Origin: CAMDPA01 sp963825625
GTDB lineage: Bacteria; Pseudomonadota; Alphaproteobacteria; Rhizobiales; Hyphomicrobiaceae
Direction of reading: 5' to 3'
DNA: 64,000 bases
Assembly: GCA_963825625.1 (NCBI GenBank)
Contig: CAWGUF010000012.1
Span: forward strand, 124,001-188,000
Below, in pieces: positions 1 to 7,175 of the stretch. Position 1 is the first letter of the stretch; each line of letters begins with the position of its first letter. The position numbers and the translations under genes are program-made. The notes beneath the pieces are model-generated. The model made no database searches, was not told the DNA's origin, and worked only from the letters and a program-made list of their open reading frames with translations.

Positions 1-755
1 GGGTTCTCCGGATCCCAGGCGTAGCGTATCTCCTCGAACCGCGCGGCGAGTGCATCCCAAACCAGCAGGCGGCCGGCCATGCTCTCGCCGAGGCCCAGGA
101 TCTCCTTCAGAACCTCGGTTGCCTGCAGCGTGCCGATCACACCGACGACGGAGCCGAGCACGCCCACCTCCGCGCAATTGAACACCGTGTCAGGCGGCGG
201 CGCCTCCGGAAACAGGCAGCGATAGGTCGGATAGGGTTTGCCGTCAGGCGCCTTCAGATGCGGCTTGAAAGTCGAAACGTAGCCGTCGAATGGCCCGACC
301 GCGGCAAACACCAGCGTGCGCGCCGCCAGATAGCAGGCATCGGCGCTGAGATAGCGTGTGGTGAAGTTGTCCGAGCCGTCGGCGACGATGTCGTACTGCG
401 CTATGATGTCGAGCGCGTTTCCCGCGTCGAGCCGCGCGTTGTGACAAATAACCTCCACGTGCGGGTTGATCCGCCTGATGGTCTCTGCCGCACTTTCGGT
501 CTTGGCCACACCGACGTGGGCCGTATCGTGCATGACCTGCCGTTGCAGGTTGTCGAGGCTCACCGTGTCGTCGTCGATGATGCCGATCGTGCCGACGCCG
601 GCCGCCGCGAGATAGAGCGCCAACGGACTGCCCAGCCCGCCGGCGCCGACAAGCAGCACGCGCGCGGCCTTCAGCTTCTGCTGGCCCTGTCCGCCGACCT
701 CCTTGAGCACGAGGTGGCGCTTGTAGCGCTGGATTTCTTCCGGGCTGAGCGGCAT
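1..755 (-). CDS. moeB: Molybdopterin-synthase adenylyltransferase MoeB (ThiF/HesA family), 3' end cut by window edge
   Basis: This E1-like enzyme adenylates the C-terminal glycine of the small molybdopterin synthase subunit MoaD, a step in molybdenum cofactor synthesis in the cytoplasm. The reading frame opens at an ATG (753-755) and runs off the left edge after about 251 codons, close to full family length. It begins MPLSPEEIQRYKRHLVL, which is typical of MoeB. The nucleotide-binding loop GAGGLG is at residues 37-42, followed by IIDDD and the SLDNLQRQ motif. Cysteines of the zinc-site type occur in YRCLFPE and NCAEVG. No rhodanese domain is visible in the part present. ThiF or a sulfur-carrier adenylyltransferase of another pathway is the alternative, but the overall pattern favours MoeB. 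Confidence 0.88.
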   Translation of the reverse strand, partial: MPLSPEEIQRYKRHLVLKEVGGQGQQKLKAARVLLVGAGGLGSPLALYLAAAGVGTIGIIDDDTVSLDNLQRQVMHDTAHVGVAKTESAAETIRRINPHVEVICHNARLDAGNALDIIAQYDIVADGSDNFTTRYLSADACYLAARTLVFAAVGPFDGYVSTFKPHLKAPDGKPYPTYRCLFPEAPPPDTVFNCAEVGVLGSVVGVIGTLQATEVLKEILGLGESMAGRLLVWDALAARFEEIRYAWDPEN

Positions 756-869
756 GCGGTCCTGTCCTTGGTCTTTATGGACAGTATAGCCGAAAAATCG
801 CCAACGCTCGATGTTCCAGAACCAGCGGCAGTGGGCCTGTCTCGGGCGACAAGCAAGTCGCCCCTATCC

Positions 870-1685
870 TCAGCTGCCGAACACCAGCGGGTCATCCAGC
901 CGTTTCAGCGCTGCCAGCATCGATAGTGCGGTGATGCGGCCGGTGCCCGGGTTGTCCTCGGACGGCACGTTCTGGATAGCGACCTCGATCCTGGCCGTGT
1001 CCGCATCGACCACCACCCGATGTGTATTGCGCTCCACGGCCGGGTCGGTCCAGATCTCCAGCGTTGTTCGGTCGGGCCCCGCGCCCGCCAGCGCGATGGC
1101 TGCCGCGACGTTGACATTGGCGGGAAACCGCCTCGCCCCCTCCCGTGCGGTGCCTTTGAACAGCAACTCGGGCTCCTGCAGCACCATCAGGTCCTTGCCC
1201 TTCTCGACCACGTCCTTGGCGGTCGCGAGCGACTTGGGCGGTTTGCGGGTGACCATCGTCACGCTGTGGATGGTCCCGACGGCTGCCGCACGGATCGCAT
1301 CGAGGCCGACGATGGCGCCCGTGGCCAGGATGAACTTGCCGCCTCCCTTTCGCGCCACTTCCGCCAGATCCATATTTTCCAACAGCGCCGCGCCGCTGAC
1401 CGAAATGACCGTCATGCCCGCCGCCAATGCGGGCTCGACCACCTGGCGGAATGCTGGCGTCGGCACGCATTCGAGCATCACGTCGGCATGGCTCGCAAGC
1501 GCGGTCGACAGCACGACGGGCACCGGCCGCGCCAACGTTTCGGCCACGATGGCTGAGGTGCGTGCAATGTCCCGCGCGCCTATGGCGGACAGTTCGAATC
1601 CAGCGAAGGCCGCATCGGAGATAAGCCGGCGCGCCAGCACCTTGCCGATGGATCCGTAGCCAGCAATGGCGACTCGGGTTGTCAT
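870..1685 (-). CDS. nadX: L-aspartate dehydrogenase family protein
   Basis: This 271-residue protein belongs to the NAD(P)-dependent aspartate dehydrogenase family, which interconverts L-aspartate and oxaloacetate/iminoaspartate with ammonia. The Rossmann motif GYGSIG is at residues 9-14. The catalytic histidine lies in ERNTHRVVVDAD (His222). The family motif NVPSEDNPGTGR follows, with a C-terminal ITALSMLAALKRL helix. The ATG at 1685 is chosen because the Rossmann strand starts directly after it; a longer frame upstream would run into the preceding gene. It lies 44 bp downstream of a ThDP-dependent enzyme on the same strand, so the two probably form an operon. There is no nadA or nadC nearby, so a catabolic or anaplerotic role is more likely than NAD synthesis (inference). 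Confidence 0.85.
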   Translation of the reverse strand: MTTRVAIAGYGSIGKVLARRLISDAAFAGFELSAIGARDIARTSAIVAETLARPVPVVLSTALASHADVMLECVPTPAFRQVVEPALAAGMTVISVSGAALLENMDLAEVARKGGGKFILATGAIVGLDAIRAAAVGTIHSVTMVTRKPPKSLATAKDVVEKGKDLMVLQEPELLFKGTAREGARRFPANVNVAAAIALAGAGPDRTTLEIWTDPAVERNTHRVVVDADTARIEVAIQNVPSEDNPGTGRITALSMLAALKRLDDPLVFGS

Positions 1686-1729
1686 GCAATGTGCTCCGCG
1701 AATTCGAGAAGTGACGGCCCGCTGGTCGG

Positions 1730-3331
1730 TCAATCGAACACCGTCTCGGTGTAGTGGGCCGGGTCGACTCGCGCCTCGATCACCGTTGGTCCGGCCGCTG
1801 CCAGCGCCTTCGCCAGTGCCGCCTCCAGTCCTGGGCCGTCTCGCACGCCGACCACAGGCACGCCGAAGTAATGGGCCGGTGGCGGCAAGTCGGACTCCGC
1901 CAGCGTCGTGGTGCCATAATGCTGATAGTCGCGCCGTTCCTGTTTGACCTTGATGAGCGATAGCCAACGGTCGTCGAGCACGACGATGGGCAGGCACAGC
2001 CCCAATCGCTGCGCCACCGTAACCTCACCGCACGTCATCTGGAAGCAGCCATCGCCGAGAACGCAGACCACCGGCAGGTCGGGCCGGGCGATTTTGGCGG
2101 CAATCGCCGCCGGCAGCCCGAAGCCCATCGACGACCAGCCATTCGTGATGAGGAAACGGCGCGGCTCGTGCACCGTCCATTGGCTGGCGATCTGGTGGGT
2201 ATGCGCGCCGACATCGAACGCCAGCACGCCATTCTTCGGCAGTACGCGGCGCACGACATCGATCGCCTGATGGGGCGCGAAGCGGTCGACCGGCGGCCGC
2301 AGCGAGGCCTGGAACATCTCGCGGTGCTGCGCGATCTCGGTGCGGTCCCACGTGTTGGCGATGGGCGCGGCGGCCGCGAGTTGCGCCAGCGTATGGTCCA
2401 GATCGCCGGTCACGTTGCCCACCAGCCGCACCGAGCCATCCACGTCGGCCTCCTCGATGTCGATATTCAGCACCGGCACCTTGCCGGCCCAGGCCTCGTA
2501 CTCGACCTCGATCGTGTCGTAGCCCAGCCCGATGATGAGATCGCACCCGGCAATAAACGCGCGCTGCACCTTGCGTTTCGAGCGCTCGATGCAGCCGATC
2601 GACAGCGGATGATCCTCGTCGATCAGGCCCTTGGTCATGGTGGTGGTGCCAAACGGCAGGCCATGGCGGTCGATCACCTGTTGCAGCAGTGAAGGATCAC
2701 GCAATCGCATGGCCGTGGTGCCGATCACGGCCAACGGTCTCTTCGCCTCCGCGATGCGCGCCAGCGCAGCCGCGATCTCACCATCTCCGGCCTTTGGCAG
2801 CGGCTGCTGCGGAGCGAGTTGCGGCACCGCTTCCGTCGCCTCCGCCAGCGACACGTCCTCAGGCAGATCCAGATGTACCGGCCCCTGCGGCTCGGCAAGC
2901 GCGATGCGGATGGCCTCCGCCAGCGTCGCTGCAACCTTTCCGCGCTCCAGTCGGAACGTGGCCTTGGTGATCGGCTCGAACATCTTGTGATGATCGATCC
3001 ACATCTGAATGCGGCGGCCAAGTTGCGCCTCGTTCAGGGTGCAGGTGATGGCGATCATCGGCGAGCGGTCGAGGTAGGCGGACCCGACACCGGTGGCGAG
3101 ATTGGTCGCTCCCGGCCCCAGAGTTGCGATCGCCAGACCCGGCGTGCCTGTCATGCGGCCGGTGACGTCGGCAGCGAACCCGGCCGAGCCCTCGTGCGCG
3201 GTCAGCACCCACTCGATGCCGCCCTTGCGCATGGCCTCCATCAGCGGCAGCACGTTGCCCGAAGGCACACCGAAGCCATGCCGGATGCCGGCGGCGTGCA
3301 GCGTGGCGACGATGAGATCGGCGTTGTTCAT
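1730..3331 (-). CDS. Thiamine diphosphate-dependent enzyme, acetolactate synthase/benzoylformate decarboxylase type
   Basis: This 533-residue ThDP enzyme has all three family domains: an N-terminal Pyr domain, a central domain and a C-terminal PP domain. The cofactor-activating glutamate is in TAHEGSAGF (Glu47), and the PP-domain GDG motif is at residues 426-428. The segment closing the ThDP/Mg motif reads IVVLDD, where the family usually has an asparagine. It lacks the length and quinone- or FAD-specific features needed to call a true biosynthetic acetolactate synthase, and no ilvN small-subunit gene is adjacent. The substrate is unknown; decarboxylation of a 2-oxo acid is the general expectation. 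The next gene 44 bp downstream encodes an aspartate dehydrogenase-like protein. Confidence 0.8.
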   Translation of the reverse strand: MNNADLIVATLHAAGIRHGFGVPSGNVLPLMEAMRKGGIEWVLTAHEGSAGFAADVTGRMTGTPGLAIATLGPGATNLATGVGSAYLDRSPMIAITCTLNEAQLGRRIQMWIDHHKMFEPITKATFRLERGKVAATLAEAIRIALAEPQGPVHLDLPEDVSLAEATEAVPQLAPQQPLPKAGDGEIAAALARIAEAKRPLAVIGTTAMRLRDPSLLQQVIDRHGLPFGTTTMTKGLIDEDHPLSIGCIERSKRKVQRAFIAGCDLIIGLGYDTIEVEYEAWAGKVPVLNIDIEEADVDGSVRLVGNVTGDLDHTLAQLAAAAPIANTWDRTEIAQHREMFQASLRPPVDRFAPHQAIDVVRRVLPKNGVLAFDVGAHTHQIASQWTVHEPRRFLITNGWSSMGFGLPAAIAAKIARPDLPVVCVLGDGCFQMTCGEVTVAQRLGLCLPIVVLDDRWLSLIKVKQERRDYQHYGTTTLAESDLPPPAHYFGVPVVGVRDGPGLEAALAKALAAAGPTVIEARVDPAHYTETVFD

Positions 3332-3639
3332 GGGGGCTCGCTGGTGGATTGAAAGGCGTCACCCCTTTTGCGACAAAGGCGGGCGAAGGGCAACAGCCAG
3401 CTGGCGTTCGTTAAGCACGGTTTGGGCCGGGGCAATCCGGCCCGGCGTGCCTGATGCGGGCGGCAGGCCGACCCCGATGACGACGTAACACTTCATTTCA
3501 GCGGGGGTGCGGAAGGGACGCTATGCCTTTCGAGCATTCCTGGGCTGCTATGCTGTCGCGGCCCCATTTTGCCGGTTGAAGCCACCGCTGCACAAGGTAT
3601 CGTGCAGCGAGCCCAACTGTATCGCCACAGGAGCACCCC
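3332..3639. other. Divergent intergenic region
   Basis: These 308 bases separate the divergently transcribed ThDP-enzyme gene and the VOC-protein gene and must hold both promoters. A Shine-Dalgarno sequence (CAGGAGC) precedes the VOC start codon. I see no convincing operator, repeat or small gene. Confidence 0.5.
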
Positions 3640-4023
3640 ATGGCCACCAGACTTCGCCACATCGCCATCATCGTCGAGGATCCCGAAGAGTCCGCCAAGT
3701 TCTTCGAGAACGCGTTTGGCATGACCCGGGCGGGCGAGGCGCGCCGCGGCATCTACATGTCCGACGGCACCATGAACGTCGCCTTGCTCAAGAAGGAGAG
3801 CGACAAGGAGAAGGTCGGCCTGTTCCACTTCGGCGTCTGGGTCGACGACCTCGACGAGGCCGAGAAGAAGGTCAAGGCGGCAGGCGGCAGCTACCTCACC
3901 GGCCGGCCGTCGTCGCCGAATTCGTACTATGAGGCCAAGTACAAGGATCCGCTCGGCATGGTGTTCGATGTCACCCATACCGGCTGGAAGGGTGCGGTCA
4001 AGGAGGTCGAGCCCAAAGGGTGA
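3640..4023 (+). CDS. VOC (glyoxalase/bleomycin-resistance/extradiol dioxygenase) family protein
   Basis: This 127-residue single-module vicinal-oxygen-chelate protein begins MATRLRHIAIIVEDP, the usual first strand carrying a metal-ligand histidine (His7). The beta-alpha-beta-beta-beta modules continue through FHFGVWVDDLDEAEKK, and the protein ends near KDPLGMVFDVTHTG. VOC proteins bind divalent metals and catalyse isomerisation, dioxygenation or epimerisation. The substrate cannot be read from the sequence. It precedes an FAD monooxygenase on the same strand, separated by 229 bp. The start is supported by a CAGGAGC ribosome-binding site eight bases upstream. Confidence 0.82.
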   Translation: MATRLRHIAIIVEDPEESAKFFENAFGMTRAGEARRGIYMSDGTMNVALLKKESDKEKVGLFHFGVWVDDLDEAEKKVKAAGGSYLTGRPSSPNSYYEAKYKDPLGMVFDVTHTGWKGAVKEVEPKG

Positions 4024-4252
4024 GGTGGCGATCAGTCGTCATCCCCGCGCAAGTGATGCCCAACCGCATCCAGGCGCGGGGCCCAGCACGGTATTGGTCC
4101 GCAGGACGCAGCAAAAGCGCGCTACGCGCAAAAGGTTCGCTGGGTCCCTGCTCAATCCGGAGGGCGGGCACTTGTTCCAGCGAGAATGACCAGCCCCGCC
4201 GCTACCCCTGCCACCATGATCCGCGTCCCGGCTTAATTGGACTGATGTTACG

Positions 4253-5467
4253 ATGCCCACCACTCCAATCCTCATTATTGGCGCCGGTCCCGTCGGGCTG
4301 TGCCTGGCCTTGGCAATGGCGAAGGAGGGCATTCGCTCGACCGTCGTCGAGCAGCTGAAGCCCGAGAATTTCCTCGAGCAGATACCACGTGCCGGCACCA
4401 ACCACCCCTCCACGCTCGAAATGTACGATTCGATCGGGCTTTATCAGAAGCTGGAGCCGCGCGGCATCAAGGCCCCACTATTCGATTATTGGGAGCGCAA
4501 GGGGTGGCAGCGCATCGCCCGTTTCGATCACGGCGTGCTGAAAGACGATACGAAGTTCCCATTCGCCCTGCAGTGCGAGCGCATCAAGATCGTCGAGGAG
4601 GGCCTCAAACTCGCGCAGGACAATGACCTGATCGACGTGCGGCTCGCCACCGCGTTCGAGAGCTTCGAGCAGGGTGCGGACGAGGTGAAGGCCGTTCTAG
4701 TCAATGAGGCCGGCGAGCGCGAGACGCTGACCTGCAACTATCTCGTCAGCGCCGAGGGCGCCCGCTCCATCGTGCGCCGCGAGCTGGGCATCGACTTCGA
4801 GGGGTTCACCGAGACCGAGCGCACCCTGAACATCGAGGTCAGCTACGAGTTCCGCGACCACGGCTTCACCGAGCGCAATTACATCCAGGACCCGGACGAG
4901 TGGTCGAACCTGTTCCATTGGAAAGGGCCGCACGACCGCTGGCGCGTGCACTTCCCCACCCAGCCGCACGAGGCGGAGGAAGACATCAAGAGCGAGGAGA
5001 ACCTCCATCGCCTGCTGCGCAATTTCCTGGACTTCAAGGGGCCCTACATCATCCGCGCCTCCAACCTCTACACTGTCCATCAGCGTGTCGCGAAGAGGTT
5101 CCGGGCTGGCCGCTGCATCCTGGTCGGCGACAGCGCCCACGTGAACAGTCCGATCGGCGCCATGGGCCTCAACAGTGGCGTACATGACGCCTTCAACCTG
5201 TCCGCCAAGCTGGTTGCAATCCTGCGTGGCGAGGCGGAGGAGACGGTGCTCGACCGCTACGAGCGCCAGCGCCGGCACATCGCACTCGCCCACACCCAGG
5301 CCGATACCATTCGCAACAAGAAGCGCCTGGCCGAGCAGGACCCGGCCGTGCGCCAGAAGAATAATGACGAGTTGCGGCGGACCTCCGAAGATCCGGTCGC
5401 GGCGCGCAAGTTCCTGCTCCGCACGGCGTTGTTCGACAGCGTGCGCGAGGCCAACGCGATCGCGTGA
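4253..5467 (+). CDS. FAD-dependent aromatic monooxygenase (PheA/MhpA/PobA-like)
   Basis: This 404-residue group A flavoprotein monooxygenase should hydroxylate an aromatic compound using FAD, NAD(P)H and oxygen. The FAD-binding motif GAGPVG is at residues 10-15 and is followed by an acidic end of strand 2 in STVVEQ. The second FAD motif, CILVGDSAHVNSP, is centred on Asp293, with MGLNSGVHDAFNL after it. It lacks the roughly 150-residue thioredoxin-like C-terminal domain of phenol hydroxylases, so it is closer in size to 4-hydroxybenzoate 3-hydroxylase-type enzymes. Its place beside a protocatechuate pathway suggests it prepares a ring substrate (inference). It is followed by a palindromic repeat and then a gamma-glutamyltransferase-like gene. 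Confidence 0.85.
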   Translation: MPTTPILIIGAGPVGLCLALAMAKEGIRSTVVEQLKPENFLEQIPRAGTNHPSTLEMYDSIGLYQKLEPRGIKAPLFDYWERKGWQRIARFDHGVLKDDTKFPFALQCERIKIVEEGLKLAQDNDLIDVRLATAFESFEQGADEVKAVLVNEAGERETLTCNYLVSAEGARSIVRRELGIDFEGFTETERTLNIEVSYEFRDHGFTERNYIQDPDEWSNLFHWKGPHDRWRVHFPTQPHEAEEDIKSEENLHRLLRNFLDFKGPYIIRASNLYTVHQRVAKRFRAGRCILVGDSAHVNSPIGAMGLNSGVHDAFNLSAKLVAILRGEAEETVLDRYERQRRHIALAHTQADTIRNKKRLAEQDPAVRQKNNDELRRTSEDPVAARKFLLRTALFDSVREANAIA

Positions 5468-5469
5468 CG

Positions 5470-5548
5470 AAAATCGGGACAGCTCGATTTTCGCGACGTA
5501 AGCTTCCGCACAGGTGTGGCAGCTGGAAAATCGAGCTGTCCCGATTTT
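5470..5548. repeat. Intergenic palindromic repeat, family A (REP-like), copy 1
   Basis: Two perfect 22-bp inverted arms (5470-5491 and 5527-5548) enclose a 35-bp loop. The core is GGGACAGCTC on one side and GAGCTGTCCC on the other. A second, slightly diverged copy sits at 20102-20172. The structure and core resemble REP/RAYT-associated palindromes of proteobacteria. It lies 2 bp after the monooxygenase stop codon and may also act as a transcription or mRNA-stability hairpin. Confidence 0.8.
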
Positions 5549-5582
5549 TCCCGGCCCCCAATTCCCGGCGATGGAGCTCCCC

Positions 5583-7157
5583 ATGACCGAAACCGCGCCT
5601 CGCCTTGCTGTCCGCGCCCCCGTCTATGGCGCAAGCTTCATGGCCGTGACGGGACACATGGCCGGCAGTGTGGCGGCACTTCGCGCTAAGGAGCGCGGCG
5701 GCAACGTTGTCGATTCGGCCATCGCGGCCTCCGCGGCGCTTGCAGCCGTGCTCGGCCAGGCGACCACCATCGGTGGCGACTGCTTCGTCCTCTATCATGA
5801 GGCCAAGAGCGGCAAGGTGCATGCCTTGAACGCTTCCGGCGTCGCGCCGGAGGCCGCCACGCCTGAAGTTTACGCCGATGGCATGAAGGTGCACGGGCCG
5901 CTGGCGTGCGTGGTGCCCGGCCTGGTTCGGGCGTGGGCAGAGCTGCACGGGAAGTTCGGTCAGTTGTCCTGGCGCGAGCTGCTGGACGACGCGATATGGA
6001 TTGCCGACGGCCACCCCGTCTCATTCATCCTCGCATCGCGGTTTGCAGACGCATATGACGAGCTGGCCGCCGATCCGGGGTGTTCGGCTCTTTATCTGTC
6101 TGGCGGCAAGCCCGTCGCCTTGGGCGATACCTTGCGCCAGCCGGCCCTTTCTCGCACGCTGCAGCTCATCTCCGAGGACGGCCCCCAGGCGTTCTATGAG
6201 GGCGAGATTGCATCGCGAATTGCGGCCGGTTTCGCGCGCGCCGGCGGGTTGATGACAACTGCCGATCTGGCTGCCTACAAGCCAATGTGGGTTGAACCGG
6301 TCTCCACCGTCTATCGCGGCCATCGCGTTTCGGTGATGCCGCCGAACTCCTGCGGCGGTCTTTTGCCGATGCAGCTCGATGGCCTTTCGGCCCTGACCAG
6401 CGACGAGCTGACCGCCGATGCGGCCCGTTGCGTCGGCTATCAGATGTCGGCGATGAAAGCCGCATTCGAACACGGCAGACCGCTCGTGAGCGACCCGGCC
6501 GCGCAGCCCGATGCGCCTGCCCGCATGATGTCGGATGCAATGAAGGCGCTGATGCGCGAGGCGGTCCTGGCGATGAAGCCGGGCGCTGCGGTGCCGGAGA
6601 AGGGCGGCACCGCCTGCGTGCTGGTGGCCGACGGCAGCGGCGATATGATCTGCATCGTGCAGAGCATTTACAACGTCTTCGGATCGACTTTCCTGGAGCC
6701 GGACACAGGCATCCTGTTCAACAACCGGATGCAGGACTTCGATCACCGTCCAGGGCATCCCAACAGCGTCGGCCCGCGCAGGCGGCCGTTCCATACGCTG
6801 TGCCCGATCCTGGTGCAAGATGCCAGCGGCAGGCCGCGGTTCGCTATGGCCTCGCCCGGCGGCATAAGTCAGACCCTGACGGCATCGCAAGTTCTGACCG
6901 AGCTGCTTGATCGCGGTCGCGACGTATCGGCCGCGGTCGAGGCGCCGCGCTGGTGCAACCGCAAGTCTGGCGACTTCCTCGTCGAGCCCAGCTATCCCGC
7001 CGACATCGTCGAGAGGCTGGGGGCGATGGGCCATAAGGCCCGTCGCGCCGGCGATCCCTACTATTTCGGGTCGGCAAAGGTGATCGAGTGGCTGCCATCC
7101 GGCAATCTCGCCGGAGCCGGCGATCACCGCCGAGAGGCCTATGCGCTGGGCGCGTGA
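5583..7157 (+). CDS. Gamma-glutamyltransferase family protein
   Basis: This 524-residue Ntn-hydrolase belongs to the gamma-glutamyltranspeptidase family, made as a precursor that cleaves itself into large and small subunits. The processing/nucleophile threonine is expected at Thr343, within KGGTACVLVADG, where typical enzymes have TTH or DTV. The small-subunit signature continues with IVQSIYNVFGS and ends near MASPGG. No signal peptide is seen, so a cytoplasmic location is likely, unlike periplasmic Ggt. The start at 5583 is chosen for the GGAG ribosome-binding site five bases upstream; an in-frame ATG also occurs at 5571. The true substrate may be a gamma-glutamyl or other amide intermediate. 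It converges on the helicase gene, with 18 bp between their stop codons. Confidence 0.8.
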   Translation: MTETAPRLAVRAPVYGASFMAVTGHMAGSVAALRAKERGGNVVDSAIAASAALAAVLGQATTIGGDCFVLYHEAKSGKVHALNASGVAPEAATPEVYADGMKVHGPLACVVPGLVRAWAELHGKFGQLSWRELLDDAIWIADGHPVSFILASRFADAYDELAADPGCSALYLSGGKPVALGDTLRQPALSRTLQLISEDGPQAFYEGEIASRIAAGFARAGGLMTTADLAAYKPMWVEPVSTVYRGHRVSVMPPNSCGGLLPMQLDGLSALTSDELTADAARCVGYQMSAMKAAFEHGRPLVSDPAAQPDAPARMMSDAMKALMREAVLAMKPGAAVPEKGGTACVLVADGSGDMICIVQSIYNVFGSTFLEPDTGILFNNRMQDFDHRPGHPNSVGPRRRPFHTLCPILVQDASGRPRFAMASPGGISQTLTASQVLTELLDRGRDVSAAVEAPRWCNRKSGDFLVEPSYPADIVERLGAMGHKARRAGDPYYFGSAKVIEWLPSGNLAGAGDHRREAYALGA

Positions 7158-7175
7158 CGATCGGAGCGCTGCGCC

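Noticed and set aside
1590..1606. A GTTCGAATCC-like sequence resembling a tRNA T-loop.
   Set aside because: It lies inside the aspartate dehydrogenase coding region and no cloverleaf can be built around it.
811..1659. Long plus-strand open frame opposite the aspartate dehydrogenase gene.
   Set aside because: It is the high-GC shadow of a clear enzyme gene and has no recognisable features.
4697..6014. Long minus-strand open frames opposite the monooxygenase and ggt genes.
   Set aside because: They mirror two well-supported genes and have typical shadow composition.
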